This document shows positions 1 to 9,288 of a DNA stretch of 64,000 nt, one piece after another. Below the pieces are notes generated by a model that worked only from the letters and a program-made list of their open reading frames with translations, made no database searches and was not told where the DNA came from. Each line of letters opens with the position of its first letter. Positions within the stretch are counted from its first letter, which is position 1. The DNA comes from Pectobacterium carotovorum. Its GTDB lineage: Bacteria > Pseudomonadota > Gammaproteobacteria > Enterobacterales > Enterobacteriaceae. The stretch spans positions 434,001-498,000 of the forward strand of contig NZ_JAXAFK010000001.1 of the NCBI RefSeq assembly GCF_033898505.1, in the 5' to 3' direction. Made by a program: the position numbers and the translations under genes.

Positions 1-449
1 CCATGAAAACCGGACATCATCGCCCGGCCGCTGGCGCGTTCTACGATGACGGCCTGAATATTCATCGCGACATCAATCATGCCGATAGACGCACCGAAAA
101 AGAGCAGCGTTATCGCCATCAGGGGCAACGTGCCTGCCTGCGTCAACGCGGGCAATACCAGACAAAGCAGCGCGCTTGCCAGCAAAATCACGCTGCGGCA
201 GCCTAGCTTGCTGGTGAGGAAACCGGTGAGCGGCATAGCCAGCAGCGAGCCAATACCGAGAGAAAGTAGCAACATCCCCAGAGAGGCATCACTAATAGCC
301 AGCCGCGTTTTGACAAAGGGAACCAGCGGTGCCCAAGAGGCCATGGCGAAACCCGCAACAAAGAAAACGATGCGCGTCGCTGCCTGTGCCTTTTTGCCTG
401 GCAGATTCTGATTGATGCATAACGGGTTGGAATTCAGTGTTGTACTCAT
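1..449 (-). CDS. MFS transporter, N-terminal part (runs off the window)
   Basis: Major facilitator superfamily transporter of the inner membrane, substrate unknown. The visible 149 residues start at an ATG on the minus strand and hold the first hydrophobic segments. They include the stretch MASWAPLVPFVKTRL and the loop FLTSKLGCRS between helices 2 and 3, a spacing and charge pattern typical of MFS motif A. The sequence resembles the YbjJ-like branch as I recall it (MASWA near residue 37, a long run of small residues). The rest of the gene lies beyond the window edge, so length and family cannot be confirmed. It is divergent from menF and separated from it by about 340 bases. Confidence is high for MFS and low for the subfamily. 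Confidence 0.8.
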   Translation of the reverse strand, partial: MSTTLNSNPLCINQNLPGKKAQAATRIVFFVAGFAMASWAPLVPFVKTRLAISDASLGMLLLSLGIGSLLAMPLTGFLTSKLGCRSVILLASALLCLVLPALTQAGTLPLMAITLLFFGASIGMIDVAMNIQAVIVERASGRAMMSGFH

Positions 450-791
450 CCTGATGAGGCTATCCGGTCGATGTAACAAGGGCCTATTTTTACCATAACT
501 CACGGCCTGAATGGAAAGAATCCTGGTGTGTGGTTCGAGGGGGAGGGGGAAAGCGCTTCCTGATGCAGTATCGCGGGCAAAAAAATGCCGATTAGATAAT
601 CGGCAAAAGAATAGGTCAATTGAAGCAATAATGATGATGGAGTGGGATTTTAAAGCGATGCACACGTGCCGTTTTGCCGTTTGATGCGATTTCAGCCTGT
701 ATCCGCCGTTATGGTCTTGCGTAACCTCTCACCCACGACGTGTTTTTTTCCCGTATAATCCCCTACTTTGTGTTAGGTCTCCGGGGTAACG
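450..791. other. Intergenic region between the MFS gene and menF
   Basis: This 342-base divergent spacer carries no convincing gene. It contains a good -10 box (TATAAT at 754-759) that could serve menF, with no clear -35 at 17 bases. It also contains a perfect 9-bp inverted repeat with a 2-base loop at 586-605, preceded on the plus strand by seven A residues. Read on the minus strand this is a stem followed by T residues, a terminator shape with no obvious gene upstream of it. The rest looks like ordinary AT-rich upstream DNA. Confidence 0.5.
580..605 (-). terminator. Orphan terminator-like hairpin upstream of the MFS gene
   Basis: TGCCGATTA-GA-TAATCGGCA is a perfect stem at 586-605. On the minus strand it is followed directly by a run of seven T residues (580-586). 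It would stop leftward transcripts coming from the 610-790 interval, where no protein gene is visible. It could protect the MFS promoter from antisense read-through or end a small RNA. Confidence 0.5.
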
Positions 792-2114
792 GTGAAACAA
801 CTTTCCGACTTGCTGCGGCATTTGCAGCAGGATTTGCGCGAGCCACAGCCTGAACGCGCAAGTTTCAGACAAATAACGCGTTCATTAACCCTCAGCGATG
901 CGTCTGAGCTCTTGCCGTGGCTGGCGACTCAGCCGGTGTACCCACAGTTCTATTGGCAGCATCGTCAGGATCGTGAAGAAGCCGCCGTTTGCGGCAACGT
1001 GTGTGGGTTTCATCATCTTCAGGATGCCGAAGCATTTCTTGCTCAGCAGCAGTGCGATCCCAACGTGCGTATCTGGGGGCTGAACGCCTTTAACCAGATA
1101 AAAGAAAGCGGTACCTCGTCACCTGGCTACCTGTTTTTGCCCCGTGCAGAGCTGCGGCGTCAGGATGATACGCTCAGCCTGAGCATTAATTTGTTCAGCG
1201 ACACCTCATTGCAACAGGATGCCGCCGAAGCTTCGGCGTTTCTTAATCTGCTTCTGCCGTCTGCGTCGTCTCCTCCTTTGCATGCGGAAGTACAGTCCGT
1301 CGGGCATCAGCCGGAGCGTCAGGGATGGATTGATTTGCTCCAGCGGGCGCTACACGACATTAACGCGGGGTTGATGGAAAAGGTCGTTCTGGCGCGGACG
1401 ACGACGCTAACGCTGACGCAGCCGCTACAGGCAACCACCTTTATGGCCGCCAGTCGGGCGGCAAATCACCACTGTTTCCATTTCATGCTGGCGCACGACG
1501 CGCGTCATGCGTTTCTTGGTTCCAGCCCGGAACGGCTTTATCGCCGTCGGGGAAGCGAACTGGAAACGGAAGCGCTGGCGGGGACGGTGGCAAGCGATCG
1601 CGATGCACATAAAGCCGCTGAACTGGCAGACTGGCTGATGAATGACACCAAAAATCAGTGCGAGAACATGCTGGTGGTGGATGATATTTGTCAGCGGCTA
1701 CAGCAGTCGGCGCTGTCGCTGGACGTGATGCCACCGGAAATTGTGCGCCTGCGTAAAGTACAGCATCTGCGCCGTACCATTCATGCCACATTACGAACCG
1801 CCTCCGATAGCGCGTGCCTGAATGCATTACAGCCCACGGCGGCGGTCGCGGGTTTGCCGAGGCAAGAGGCGCGCCGTTTTATTGCCGAACATGAACCGTT
1901 TGAACGCGGCTGGTATGCAGGGTCGGCGGGTTACCTTTCTCGTCAGCAGTCTGAATTCAGCGTGGCGCTACGTTCTGCTGAAGTGCGGGATCATATTTTA
2001 ACGCTCTATGCCGGTGCCGGAATTGTGGCCGGTTCTGATCCAGAACAAGAATGGCAGGAGTTGGAAAACAAAGCCGCAGGGCTAAGATCCCTGTTAGACG
2101 GTGATATGTCATAG
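792..2114 (+). CDS. menF: Isochorismate synthase MenF
   Basis: Converts chorismate to isochorismate, the first committed step of menaquinone synthesis, in the cytoplasm. The 440-residue product starts at GTG and matches E. coli MenF along its whole length. Recognisable landmarks are KVVLARTTTL in the chorismate-binding core, FLGSSPERL, TEALAGT, ENMLVVDDICQRL and YAGAGIV.GSDPEQEWQE near the C-terminus, which carries the Mg-binding glutamates of the family. A GGGG run a few bases upstream acts as a weak ribosome site. It heads the men gene series, but a 220-base AT-rich gap separates it from menD, so it may be transcribed partly on its own. A -10 box lies about 35 bases upstream. Confidence 0.97.
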   Translation: MKQLSDLLRHLQQDLREPQPERASFRQITRSLTLSDASELLPWLATQPVYPQFYWQHRQDREEAAVCGNVCGFHHLQDAEAFLAQQQCDPNVRIWGLNAFNQIKESGTSSPGYLFLPRAELRRQDDTLSLSINLFSDTSLQQDAAEASAFLNLLLPSASSPPLHAEVQSVGHQPERQGWIDLLQRALHDINAGLMEKVVLARTTTLTLTQPLQATTFMAASRAANHHCFHFMLAHDARHAFLGSSPERLYRRRGSELETEALAGTVASDRDAHKAAELADWLMNDTKNQCENMLVVDDICQRLQQSALSLDVMPPEIVRLRKVQHLRRTIHATLRTASDSACLNALQPTAAVAGLPRQEARRFIAEHEPFERGWYAGSAGYLSRQQSEFSVALRSAEVRDHILTLYAGAGIVAGSDPEQEWQELENKAAGLRSLLDGDMS

Positions 2115-2334
2115 TTTTGTTTTATGGTTGTTGTGCCAGGTACTGGTTTATATCAAAGTCAGCGTGATAAAAAAAAATATAATAGTGCCGATCTTGATGT
2201 TTGCTGAAGGGCAACCAGGCCGCCAACAGTTTGATCATTCGTCTTTTGCCTATATCCATCATTTTCTGTGAGCGTACAGCCAGTACACAGGAAGATGGCG
2301 GGAATAACCTGCAACCTGAGTTGTTGAGTACATC

Positions 2335-4017
2335 ATGTCAACAAGTGTATTTAATCGCCGCTGGGCTACATTACTGCTGGAATCGCTGACCCGCCACGGC
2401 GTCCGGCATGTCTGCATCGCGCCCGGCTCTCGCTCCACGCCGCTGACATTGTCTGCGGCGGACAATCACGCGCTGATTTGCCACACGCATTTTGACGAAC
2501 GCGGGCTCGGGCATCTGGCGCTGGGGTTGGCAAAAGCCTCGCGTGAACCGGTTGCGATTATCGTGACGTCAGGCACAGCTGCCGCGAACCTTTATCCGGC
2601 CATCATTGAAGCCGGGCTGACCGGCGAACGGCTGGTCGTTCTGACGGCTGACCGCCCGCCGGAGCTGATTGACTGCGGTGCGAATCAGGCGATTCGTCAA
2701 CATGCGTTGTATGCTTCACACCCCACGCAGGCGCTGGATTTGCCGCGCCCTACGCCCGACATTCCGGCTAGCTGGCTGGTTTCTTCTGTGGATAGCGCAA
2801 TGGCGCGCCTTACGCACGGCGCGCTGCACATTAATTGCCCCTTTGCTGAACCACTGTACGGTGCCGATGACGGCACGGCGTATCAGGATTGGCTGATGAC
2901 GCTGGGCGACTGGTGGAACAGCCGTGAACCCTGGCTGCGTGAAATGCGCCAAAGTGCGCTGGCGGTGCAGCCGGACTGGCCGCAGTGGCGGCAGAAGCGC
3001 GGCGTTGTTCTCGCCGGGCGCGTGACGCCTGAACAGGGGACACGTCTCGCCGCGTGGGCGAACGAACTAGGCTGGCCGCTGATTGGTGATGTTCTGTCGC
3101 AAAGCGGGCAGCCGTTACCCTGTGCGGATATCTGGCTGGCGCATCCTGACGCGGCGGATCGCTTACGGCAGGCGGATATTGTCTTGCAGTTCGGCGGCAG
3201 CCTGACCGGTAAGCGCCTGCTGCAATGGCAAGAACAGTGCCAGCCGCAAGAATTCTGGTTAATTGACGATCTGCCGGGACGGTTGGATCCGGCTCACCAT
3301 CGAGGGCGCCGTCTGGTGGCGGATGTGGGCGAGTGGCTGTCTGCGCATCCGGCACATAAACAAGCGCCGTGGGCGGATATGTTGGTAGATATTGCCGACA
3401 AAACGCAGCGGCAGATCGACACGCATCTGGCTTCCCGCTTTGGTGAAGCGCAGCTGGCGCAGCGTATACCGGCGCTGTTGCCGCCGGACGGACAACTGTT
3501 TGTCGGCAACAGCCTTGTGGTGCGCCTGATCGACGCGCTGGCGCAGCTCCCGCAGGGATATCCGGTGTACGGTAATCGCGGTGCCAGCGGCATCGATGGC
3601 CTGATCTCCACGCTGGCCGGTGTACAGCGTGCCACGTCAAAAGCCACGCTGGGTATCGTCGGCGATCTTTCCGCGTTATACGATTTGAATGCGCTGGCGC
3701 TGCTGCGTCAGGCTCCCGCACCGCTGGTGTTGATCGTGGTGAACAATAACGGCGGCCAGATATTTTCTCTGCTGCCGACGCCGGTTGCGCAGCGTGAAGC
3801 GTTTTACTGCATGCCGCAAAATGTGGAGTTCGGCCATGCTGCCGCGATGTTTGGCCTGAATTACGTGCGCGCCGAGAACTGGGAACAGCTGGCGAATACG
3901 GTGACGGATTGCTGGACACAGGGTGGCGTTACGCTGCTGGAGGTCGTGGTTGAGCCGAAGGACGGCGCAGCAACGCTCAATGAACTGGTCGCGCAGGTGG
4001 CGACATGGGCGCACTAG
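2335..4017 (+). CDS. menD: SEPHCHC synthase MenD
   Basis: Thiamine-diphosphate enzyme that joins 2-oxoglutarate and isochorismate to give SEPHCHC (2-succinyl-5-enolpyruvyl-6-hydroxy-3-cyclohexene-1-carboxylate). It is 560 residues long, the normal length. Visible features are the N-terminal ThDP pyrimidine-binding part with [17 protein letters not shown] (conserved Glu) and [12 protein letters not shown], and a C-terminal ThDP/metal site [12 protein letters not shown] followed by [16 protein letters not shown] is preceded only by a weak GAG. The last codons overlap the start of menH by 13 bases, suggesting translational coupling. The stop codon sits on the first unit of a 15-bp tandem repeat that runs into menH. 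Confidence 0.97.
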   Translation: MSTSVFNRRWATLLLESLTRHGVRHVCIAPGSRSTPLTLSAADNHALICHTHFDERGLGHLALGLAKASREPVAIIVTSGTAAANLYPAIIEAGLTGERLVVLTADRPPELIDCGANQAIRQHALYASHPTQALDLPRPTPDIPASWLVSSVDSAMARLTHGALHINCPFAEPLYGADDGTAYQDWLMTLGDWWNSREPWLREMRQSALAVQPDWPQWRQKRGVVLAGRVTPEQGTRLAAWANELGWPLIGDVLSQSGQPLPCADIWLAHPDAADRLRQADIVLQFGGSLTGKRLLQWQEQCQPQEFWLIDDLPGRLDPAHHRGRRLVADVGEWLSAHPAHKQAPWADMLVDIADKTQRQIDTHLASRFGEAQLAQRIPALLPPDGQLFVGNSLVVRLIDALAQLPQGYPVYGNRGASGIDGLISTLAGVQRATSKATLGIVGDLSALYDLNALALLRQAPAPLVLIVVNNNGGQIFSLLPTPVAQREAFYCMPQNVEFGHAAAMFGLNYVRAENWEQLANTVTDCWTQGGVTLLEVVVEPKDGAATLNELVAQVATWAH

Positions 4018-4835
4018 ATTTTCAGGGACTGGATTTTCAGAGGCCAAATTTTCAGGGACTAGGCTGCCGGAAAGTGACGCATGGCGCGGTTGTGCCGGGT
4101 CAGCCGTGGCTGGTGTGTCTGCATGGTTTATTAGGCAGCGGCGAGGACTGGCAGCCCGTCCTGCCATTTTGCCGCGATTGGCCCGTGCTGCTGGTGGATT
4201 TACCCGGGCACGGCGCGTCGCGAACGATCTCCGCTACCGATTTTGCCGATGTGAGTCGCCTGCTCAGCGAGACGCTACGGGAGCAAGGTATTGCGCATTA
4301 TTGGCTGCTGGGCTATTCGCTCGGTGGGCGTATCGCGATGTATTACGCCTGCAACGGACAGCATGACGGCATGTTGGGGCTGCTGGTCGAAGGCGGTCAT
4401 CCCGGTCTGGCGACGCTGGAGCTGCGTACGGAACGTATCCACCATGATGCGCGTTGGGCGCAGCGCTTTCGTCACGAGCCTCTGCCTGAGGTTTTGCAGG
4501 ACTGGTATCAGCAGGCAGTGTTTGCCGATGTGGATTCAGTACAGCGTGAACAGCTGATTGCGCGCCGGAGTGTGAATCACGGCGCATCCGTTGCGGCAAT
4601 GCTGGAAGCCACCTCGCTAGGTCGTCAGCCTTTTTTGGCAGAACGCCTCCAATACCTGTCGATGCCTTTTGTTTATTTATGCGGTGCCAGCGACATGAAA
4701 TTTCAAACGCTGGCGGCGCAATACGGCCTGCCGTTACTGAGTGTCGCTCAGGCGGGTCATAATGCTCATCTGGCGAACCCAACGGCGTATGCCGAGCGGG
4801 TTCGCGGTTTTCTTTTGCATCCCGTTAAGGATTGA
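4005..4835 (+). CDS. menH: SHCHC synthase MenH (alpha/beta hydrolase)
   Basis: Eliminates pyruvate from SEPHCHC to form SHCHC. It has the alpha/beta-hydrolase fold: [11 protein letters not shown] oxyanion loop, nucleophile elbow GYSLGGR (Ser in G-Y-S-L-G-G), EGGHPGL, the acid region CGASDMKF and the histidine in [11 protein letters not shown]. The N-terminus is longer than in E. coli MenH: the first ~20 residues are a degenerate five-residue repeat of the type (D/N)FQ(G/R)(L/P) encoded by a 15-bp tandem repeat at 4017-4061. The conserved domain begins only at about residue 25, so a downstream start cannot be excluded, although no better ribosome site was seen. It overlaps menD by 13 bases and is followed almost directly by menB. 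Confidence 0.93.
   Translation: MGALDFQGLDFQRPNFQGLGCRKVTHGAVVPGQPWLVCLHGLLGSGEDWQPVLPFCRDWPVLLVDLPGHGASRTISATDFADVSRLLSETLREQGIAHYWLLGYSLGGRIAMYYACNGQHDGMLGLLVEGGHPGLATLELRTERIHHDARWAQRFRHEPLPEVLQDWYQQAVFADVDSVQREQLIARRSVNHGASVAAMLEATSLGRQPFLAERLQYLSMPFVYLCGASDMKFQTLAAQYGLPLLSVAQAGHNAHLANPTAYAERVRGFLLHPVKD
4017..4061 (+). repeat. 15-bp tandem repeat, three units, at the menD/menH junction
   Basis: Three consecutive 15-base units (4017-4031, 4032-4046, 4047-4061) share the core ATTTTCAG. Units 1 and 3 are nearly identical and unit 2 is diverged in its second half. In the menH frame each unit encodes a five-residue repeat. The first unit includes the last base of the menD stop codon. Confidence 0.85.
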
Positions 4836-4840
4836 TAATT

Positions 4841-5698
4841 ATGCTTTATCCGAGTGAAGAACTGCTTTACGCCCCGATCGAATGGCACGATTGCAGCGGC
4901 GATTTCGCCGATATCCTCTACCATAAATCCATCGATGGCATTGCCAAAATCACCATTAACCGTCCTCAGGTACGCAATGCGTTTCGTCCGCAGACGGTAA
5001 AAGAGATGATTCAGGCGCTCGACAATGCGCGCCACGACGATGGTATCGGAACAATCATTCTGACCGGTGCGGGCGATAAGGCATTCTGCTCCGGCGGCGA
5101 TCAGAAAGTACGCGGCGACTACGGCGGTTATCAGGATGACAGCGGTGTGCATCACCTGAACGTGCTGGATTTCCAGCGCCAGATCCGTACCTGTCCGAAG
5201 CCGGTTGTTGCGATGGTCGCGGGCTATTCCATCGGTGGTGGACACGTTCTGCACATGATGTGTGATCTAACGATTGCGGCAGAGAACGCCATTTTCGGTC
5301 AAACCGGCCCGCGCGTCGGTTCCTTTGACGGTGGCTGGGGGGCTTCTTACATGGCGCGCATCGTAGGTCAGAAGAAAGCGCGTGAAATCTGGTTCCTGTG
5401 CCGCCAGTACGATGCGGCGCAAGCGCTGGATATGGGGCTGGTGAACACCGTGGTTCCGCTGGCCGAGCTGGAAAAAGAGACCGTGCGCTGGTGCCGTGAA
5501 ATGCTGCAAAACAGCCCGATGGCGCTGCGCTGCCTGAAAGCGGCACTGAACGCGGACTGCGACGGTCAGGCTGGCTTGCAGGAACTGGCGGGTAACGCCA
5601 CCATGCTGTTCTACATGACGGACGAAGGGCAGGAAGGCCGTAACGCGTTCAACGAAAAACGCCAGCCTGACTTCAGCAAGTTCAAACGGAATCCGTAA
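4841..5698 (+). CDS. menB: 1,4-dihydroxy-2-naphthoyl-CoA synthase MenB
   Basis: Crotonase-family enzyme that closes the naphthoate ring of o-succinylbenzoyl-CoA. It is 285 residues, exactly the E. coli length and very highly conserved. Key stretches are [11 protein letters not shown], the oxyanion-hole segment [45 protein letters not shown] (bicarbonate/catalytic Asp region) and the C-terminal [16 protein letters not shown]. The ATG was chosen because AAGGA sits 9 bases upstream and the family begins M-(I/L)-YPxE; an upstream TTG in frame would add only three residues. The stop codon overlaps the menC ATG (TAATG), so the two are coupled. Confidence 0.97.
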   Translation: MLYPSEELLYAPIEWHDCSGDFADILYHKSIDGIAKITINRPQVRNAFRPQTVKEMIQALDNARHDDGIGTIILTGAGDKAFCSGGDQKVRGDYGGYQDDSGVHHLNVLDFQRQIRTCPKPVVAMVAGYSIGGGHVLHMMCDLTIAAENAIFGQTGPRVGSFDGGWGASYMARIVGQKKAREIWFLCRQYDAAQALDMGLVNTVVPLAELEKETVRWCREMLQNSPMALRCLKAALNADCDGQAGLQELAGNATMLFYMTDEGQEGRNAFNEKRQPDFSKFKRNP

Positions 5699-6669
5699 TG
5701 CGTCGGGTCACTCTCTATCGTTACAGCGTGCCGATGGAAGCGGGCGTGGTGCTGCGTAATCAGCGCCTGAAAACTCGCGATGGGCTTATCGTTCGCCTGC
5801 AAGACGGCGAGCGGTTAGGCTGGGGTGAGATCGCGCCGCTGCCAGAATTCAGCGTGGAAACGCTGGCTGAAGCGGAATCCGTTGCGCTTGAACAGCTGCA
5901 ATCGTGGGTGACAGAGGCAGCATTTTCTGACGATCTTCCGCCGTCTGTTGCCTTTGGCTTAAGCTGTGCGCAGGCGGAGCTGGATCAGCATCTGCCTCAG
6001 GCGGCGGACTATCGCAAAGCGCCATTGTGCAGCGGCGATCCCGATGAGCTGTTTGACATGCTACAGACGATGCCGGGCGAGAAAGTGGCCAAGATCAAAG
6101 TCGGCCTGTACGAAGCAGTGCGTGACGGCATGATCGTGAATGTGCTGCTGGAAGCCTTACCGGATCTGAAACTCCGTCTGGATGCTAACCGTAGCTGGAC
6201 GCGCGCCAAAGCGGACGGCTTCGCTCGTTATGTCGCGCCGTCATTACGTTCGCGTATTGCCTTTCTCGAAGAGCCTTGCAAAACCCGTGAAGAATCTCGC
6301 GAATTTGCGCGGGAAACGGGCATCAGCATTGCCTGGGATGAAAGTGTGCGCGATGCGGATTTTCGGGTGGAAGCCGAGCCGGGCGTGAGCGCGATTGTCA
6401 TTAAGCCTACGCTGGTCGGCAGCCTTGCACGTTGCCAGCAACTGGTGCAGGAAACGCATCAGGCTGGATTAACGGCGGTGATCAGCTCCAGTATCGAATC
6501 CAGTCTGGGCTTAACGCAGCTGGCGCGTCTGGCGCACTGGCTGACGCCGGATGCGATCCCTGGGCTGGACACGCTGGATCTGATGCAGGCGCAGGTGATT
6601 CAACGTTGGCCGGAGAGCACGTTACCGCTGCTGACTGCTGAGCAACTGGACGTGGTATGGCAATCCTGA
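5698..6669 (+). CDS. menC: o-Succinylbenzoate synthase MenC
   Basis: Enolase-superfamily dehydratase converting SHCHC to o-succinylbenzoate. The 323-residue product carries the expected catalytic pattern. KIKVGLYEA holds the KxK lysine, LRLDANRSW the first metal-binding Asp, FLEEPCK the second metal ligand Glu and AWDESVRD the third. VIKPTLVG carries the C-terminal catalytic Lys, and [11 protein letters not shown] lies near the end. It starts on the ATG that overlaps the menB stop and itself overlaps the menE start by 13 bases. This is the tight packing expected for co-translated pathway genes. Confidence 0.95.
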   Translation: MRRVTLYRYSVPMEAGVVLRNQRLKTRDGLIVRLQDGERLGWGEIAPLPEFSVETLAEAESVALEQLQSWVTEAAFSDDLPPSVAFGLSCAQAELDQHLPQAADYRKAPLCSGDPDELFDMLQTMPGEKVAKIKVGLYEAVRDGMIVNVLLEALPDLKLRLDANRSWTRAKADGFARYVAPSLRSRIAFLEEPCKTREESREFARETGISIAWDESVRDADFRVEAEPGVSAIVIKPTLVGSLARCQQLVQETHQAGLTAVISSSIESSLGLTQLARLAHWLTPDAIPGLDTLDLMQAQVIQRWPESTLPLLTAEQLDVVWQS

Positions 6670-8090
6670 CTGACTGGCCGTGGCGACACTGGGCTAACCA
6701 GACGCCCCAGCCTGTTTCGTTGAATGAGCCTGCCTCGTTGCATGAGCCTGTCGCATTGATTGAAGATGAAACCCGCTGGAGCTGGCAGGCGCTTGCCCAG
6801 CGGGTGGATCATCTGACGCACCATTTCACACAGCAGGGCGTGACGGCTGACAGTACGGTCGCGCTGCGCGGTAAGAATAGCGTCCAGATGTTGTTCAGCT
6901 ATCTGGCGCTATTGCAGTGTGGTGCACGTGTGCTGCCGCTGAATCCACAGTTGCCCGATGCGTTAACCGAGGCGCTGTTGCCCACGCTAAATGTCGCGTA
7001 TGGCCTGTGCCTGAATGATAAGCCCTGGCCGAATGCCGTGCGCACGCTTTCTTTGCCATCGGACGATACTGAAGAACGTCACTGTACCGATCGATTGCGC
7101 TGGCAGGCCGATCGGCTGGCGACGCTGACGCTGACGTCCGGCTCCAGCGGGATGCCGAAAGCGGTGGCGCACACGTTCGCGGCTCATCTTTCCAGCGCGG
7201 AAGGTGTGGTGCAGATGATGGCGTTCTCCTCCAGCGACAGCTGGCTGCTGTCACTTCCGCTCTTTCACGTTTCCGGGCAGGGTATTGTTTGGCGCTGGCT
7301 TGCGACTGGAGCCACAATAGTGGTTCGTGCGCATCAGCCTCTGGATAGTGCGCTGCGCGATTGTACCCACGCTTCTTTAGTGCCGACGCAACTGTGGCGA
7401 CTGCTGTCGGAGGAGAGTTTCCCTACGGCGCTGAAAGCCGTATTGCTCGGCGGTGCGATGATTCCGCAGACGCTGACGCAACAGGCGGAAGCCCGAGGCG
7501 TGAGCTGCTGGTGCGGCTATGGCCTGACGGAACTGGCTTCGACAGCCTGCGCGAAACGCGCCGATGGGGGGGCGGGGGTTGGTCTGCCGTTACACGGGCG
7601 GGAGATCCGGCTGGTCGAGGATGAAATTCTGCTGCGCGGCAGCACGCTGGCTGCTGGCTATTGGCGCGACGGGAAACTGATTCCACTGGTCGATGAGGAT
7701 GGCTGGTTCCACACGCGGGATCGCGGGCGCTTTGCCGAGGGCGAGTGGCACATTCTGGGGCGTCTGGATAATCAATTTTTCAGCGGCGGAGAAGGGATCC
7801 AACCGGAGAATATCGAAGCCGTGCTGTTGACGCATCCCGATGTTCAACAGGCCTGTGTTGTGCCCGTTGAAGACGCAGAGTTCGGTCACCGTCCTGTTGC
7901 GGTGCTGGAAGTGGCGCAAACTACGACGCTTGATGCGGTACGCGATTGGCTACAGCCACAGCTTGCCGGATTTCAGCGTCCTGTCGCGTATTATGCGCTG
8001 CCTGTTGAACTGAAAAATGGTGGGATTAAGCTTTCTCGCCAGCAGGTGAAAAGCTGGGTTAATGCAACGCACCACGAGCCCAACAGGTAG
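6657..8090 (+). CDS. menE: o-Succinylbenzoate-CoA ligase MenE
   Basis: Adenylate-forming acyl-CoA synthetase that activates o-succinylbenzoate with CoA. The 477-residue product has the AMP-binding P-loop [15 protein letters not shown], the motif [10 protein letters not shown], the hinge region [10 protein letters not shown]....[21 protein letters not shown] and the C-terminal lysine segment [12 protein letters not shown]. The start ATG lies inside the 3' end of menC. It is the last gene of the men series. Note the catalytic order in the DNA: menC and menE products act before MenB, whose gene precedes them, as in E. coli. Confidence 0.95.
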   Translation: MAILTDWPWRHWANQTPQPVSLNEPASLHEPVALIEDETRWSWQALAQRVDHLTHHFTQQGVTADSTVALRGKNSVQMLFSYLALLQCGARVLPLNPQLPDALTEALLPTLNVAYGLCLNDKPWPNAVRTLSLPSDDTEERHCTDRLRWQADRLATLTLTSGSSGMPKAVAHTFAAHLSSAEGVVQMMAFSSSDSWLLSLPLFHVSGQGIVWRWLATGATIVVRAHQPLDSALRDCTHASLVPTQLWRLLSEESFPTALKAVLLGGAMIPQTLTQQAEARGVSCWCGYGLTELASTACAKRADGGAGVGLPLHGREIRLVEDEILLRGSTLAAGYWRDGKLIPLVDEDGWFHTRDRGRFAEGEWHILGRLDNQFFSGGEGIQPENIEAVLLTHPDVQQACVVPVEDAEFGHRPVAVLEVAQTTTLDAVRDWLQPQLAGFQRPVAYYALPVELKNGGIKLSRQQVKSWVNATHHEPNR

Positions 8091-8107
8091 CACGACTTGG
8101 CCGTAGG

Positions 8108-8320
8108 CTAGCTGTCCGGTGCGTTGGTGCTGGGTTTCGCCGCCGGTTTTTTATGCGTTGCTTGATGATTGGCGCTGGTTTCACGATCAAACAGCGCCAG
8201 CTTTTCCAGAAACCACATGTCCTGAAACCGCATCGGGGTGTTCCTGTCGGAATGCACTGTATGAGGGGTATCCATCACCGTAGCATGCTTTCCTGTGGCT
8301 AATTTTCCTTCTCTCATCAT
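8108..8320 (-). CDS. Small hypothetical protein (70 residues)
   Basis: Not recognised. A 70-residue, charged, histidine- and lysine-containing protein without membrane segments or cysteines. The central part (RFQDMWFLEKLALFDRE) could form an amphipathic helix, and the C-terminal third is Lys/Ala/Pro/Ser-rich and probably disordered. It is supported as a gene by a good ribosome site (AGAAGGA five bases before ATG ATG) and by sitting in an otherwise empty interval, convergent with menE. A second ATG directly follows the first. Confidence 0.5.
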   Translation of the reverse strand: MMREGKLATGKHATVMDTPHTVHSDRNTPMRFQDMWFLEKLALFDRETSANHQATHKKPAAKPSTNAPDS

Positions 8321-8569
8321 CGTTTCCTTCTGCCTGTTTTGTCGTCATCCATGATGAGTACTATTGTTCACTTTGCCTTTTTTGAGCAAATAGGCGGCGC
8401 TTATTGTTGCTATTGTCAGCAGCGCTGAATGAAAACTTTCATGATTATTAAAAGAATAAATCACTGCTCAGGGCAATTTCATGCTGGAGTGAGGGGGTGT
8501 TTCGGGTAGAATCGGCAACGATAACACCTTTACACGCGCGTTTAACGACGGTTTTTAAGGATATTGAAA

Positions 8570-9109
8570 ATGAAAAAGTTTGTGATTGCCTGCGCGGGAA
8601 GCCTGTTGCTTGCAACGGCTTCTGTACATGCCATTAGCCTTTCCGGGGAAGCAGGTCGCGATTATGCCGGTGCCAATGCGGGCTTCGGTCTGGGCATTCC
8701 TGGGCTTGCGGGTAATGTGAGCTATGCCCACGGCGACAACAACAATGACGTATATGGCTTTGGCCTGGGATACACCATCCCTGTTGGCCCACTCAAGCTG
8801 ACTCTGGGCGGTAAAGCGCTGTACCTGAATCAGGATCACGGCAATGATGGCTATGGTGTTGCTCTGGGCGGTGGCGTGCAGTGGCCGCTGAGCCGTCAGT
8901 TCTCGCTGTATGGCGAAGGTTACTATTCACCGGATGCCTTCTCCAGCCATGTCGATCACTATGTTGAAGGGAAAGCAGGCGTACGCTGGCAGGTATTTGC
9001 ACCGCTGAGCGTTGATGTCGGCTACCGCTACATCAATATGGCGCGTGAAAGCGGGCCGGATAACAGACTGGCTGATTCTGCCTATGTCGGTGTTGGTCTG
9101 AACTTCTGA
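8570..9109 (+). CDS. yfaZ: YfaZ-family outer-membrane beta-barrel protein
   Basis: Predicted small outer-membrane protein of 179 residues. A Sec signal peptide (MKKFVIACAGSLLLATASVHA) is followed by glycine-rich alternating strands ending in a C-terminal phenylalanine (VGVGLNF), typical of beta-barrel proteins recognised by the BAM complex. The order of motifs (GLGIPGLAGN, GYTIPVGPLKLTLGGKA, YGEGYYSPD, VDVGYRYINM) follows E. coli YfaZ as I remember it. Function is not established. The ATG has AAGGA nine bases upstream; an earlier in-frame TTG adds two residues only. A strong terminator follows the stop. In E. coli yfaZ also neighbours yfaY; here tyrP lies between them. Confidence 0.85.
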   Translation: MKKFVIACAGSLLLATASVHAISLSGEAGRDYAGANAGFGLGIPGLAGNVSYAHGDNNNDVYGFGLGYTIPVGPLKLTLGGKALYLNQDHGNDGYGVALGGGVQWPLSRQFSLYGEGYYSPDAFSSHVDHYVEGKAGVRWQVFAPLSVDVGYRYINMARESGPDNRLADSAYVGVGLNF

Positions 9110-9164
9110 TATACCCGTCATACTTTAAGCCGCAGGTGTGTTGGCTTGATGCCGTGAGTGGAAA

Positions 9165-9203
9165 GAAAAAAGAGCGTGAATGCTGAGTTCACGCTCTTTT
9201 TTT
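9165..9203 (+). terminator. Rho-independent terminator of yfaZ
   Basis: A perfect 10-bp stem AGAGCGTGAA / TTCACGCTCT with a 7-base loop is followed by seven T residues. It is preceded by an A run, so it may also work for leftward transcripts. Confidence 0.85.
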
Positions 9204-9205
9204 AT

Positions 9206-9276
9206 GACGGACATCCTTGTCCGTCACCCTTCGGGCCGTCGCAAGCGACGTTGAAAAACGCTCCCAGCGTTTTTTT
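9206..9276 (+). repeat. Multi-hairpin dispersed repeat, copy A
   Basis: Copy A of a repeat seen three times in the window. It consists of consecutive hairpins: GACGGACA/TGTCCGTC, then CCC-TTC-GGG, then CGTCGC-AA-GCGACG, then AAAAACGC/GCGTTTTT. The last stem, with its T run, can act as a terminator for yfaZ or, on the other strand, for tyrP, whose stop is 13 bases further on. Copies B (24411-24485) and C (minus strand, about 32673-32761) share the same order of stems. Confidence 0.8.
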
Positions 9277-9288
9277 ATGCACGGAAGG

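Noticed and set aside
2115..2334. A small gene between menF and menD (open frame from 2201)
   Set aside because: The frame merges into the start of menD in another phase, has no ribosome site and resembles no protein; treated as AT-rich spacer.
2831..3919. A 362-codon open frame on the minus strand across menD
   Set aside because: It is antisense to the clearly conserved menD, Arg/Pro/Ala-rich as expected from the opposite strand of a GC-rich gene, and has no ribosome site or known domain.
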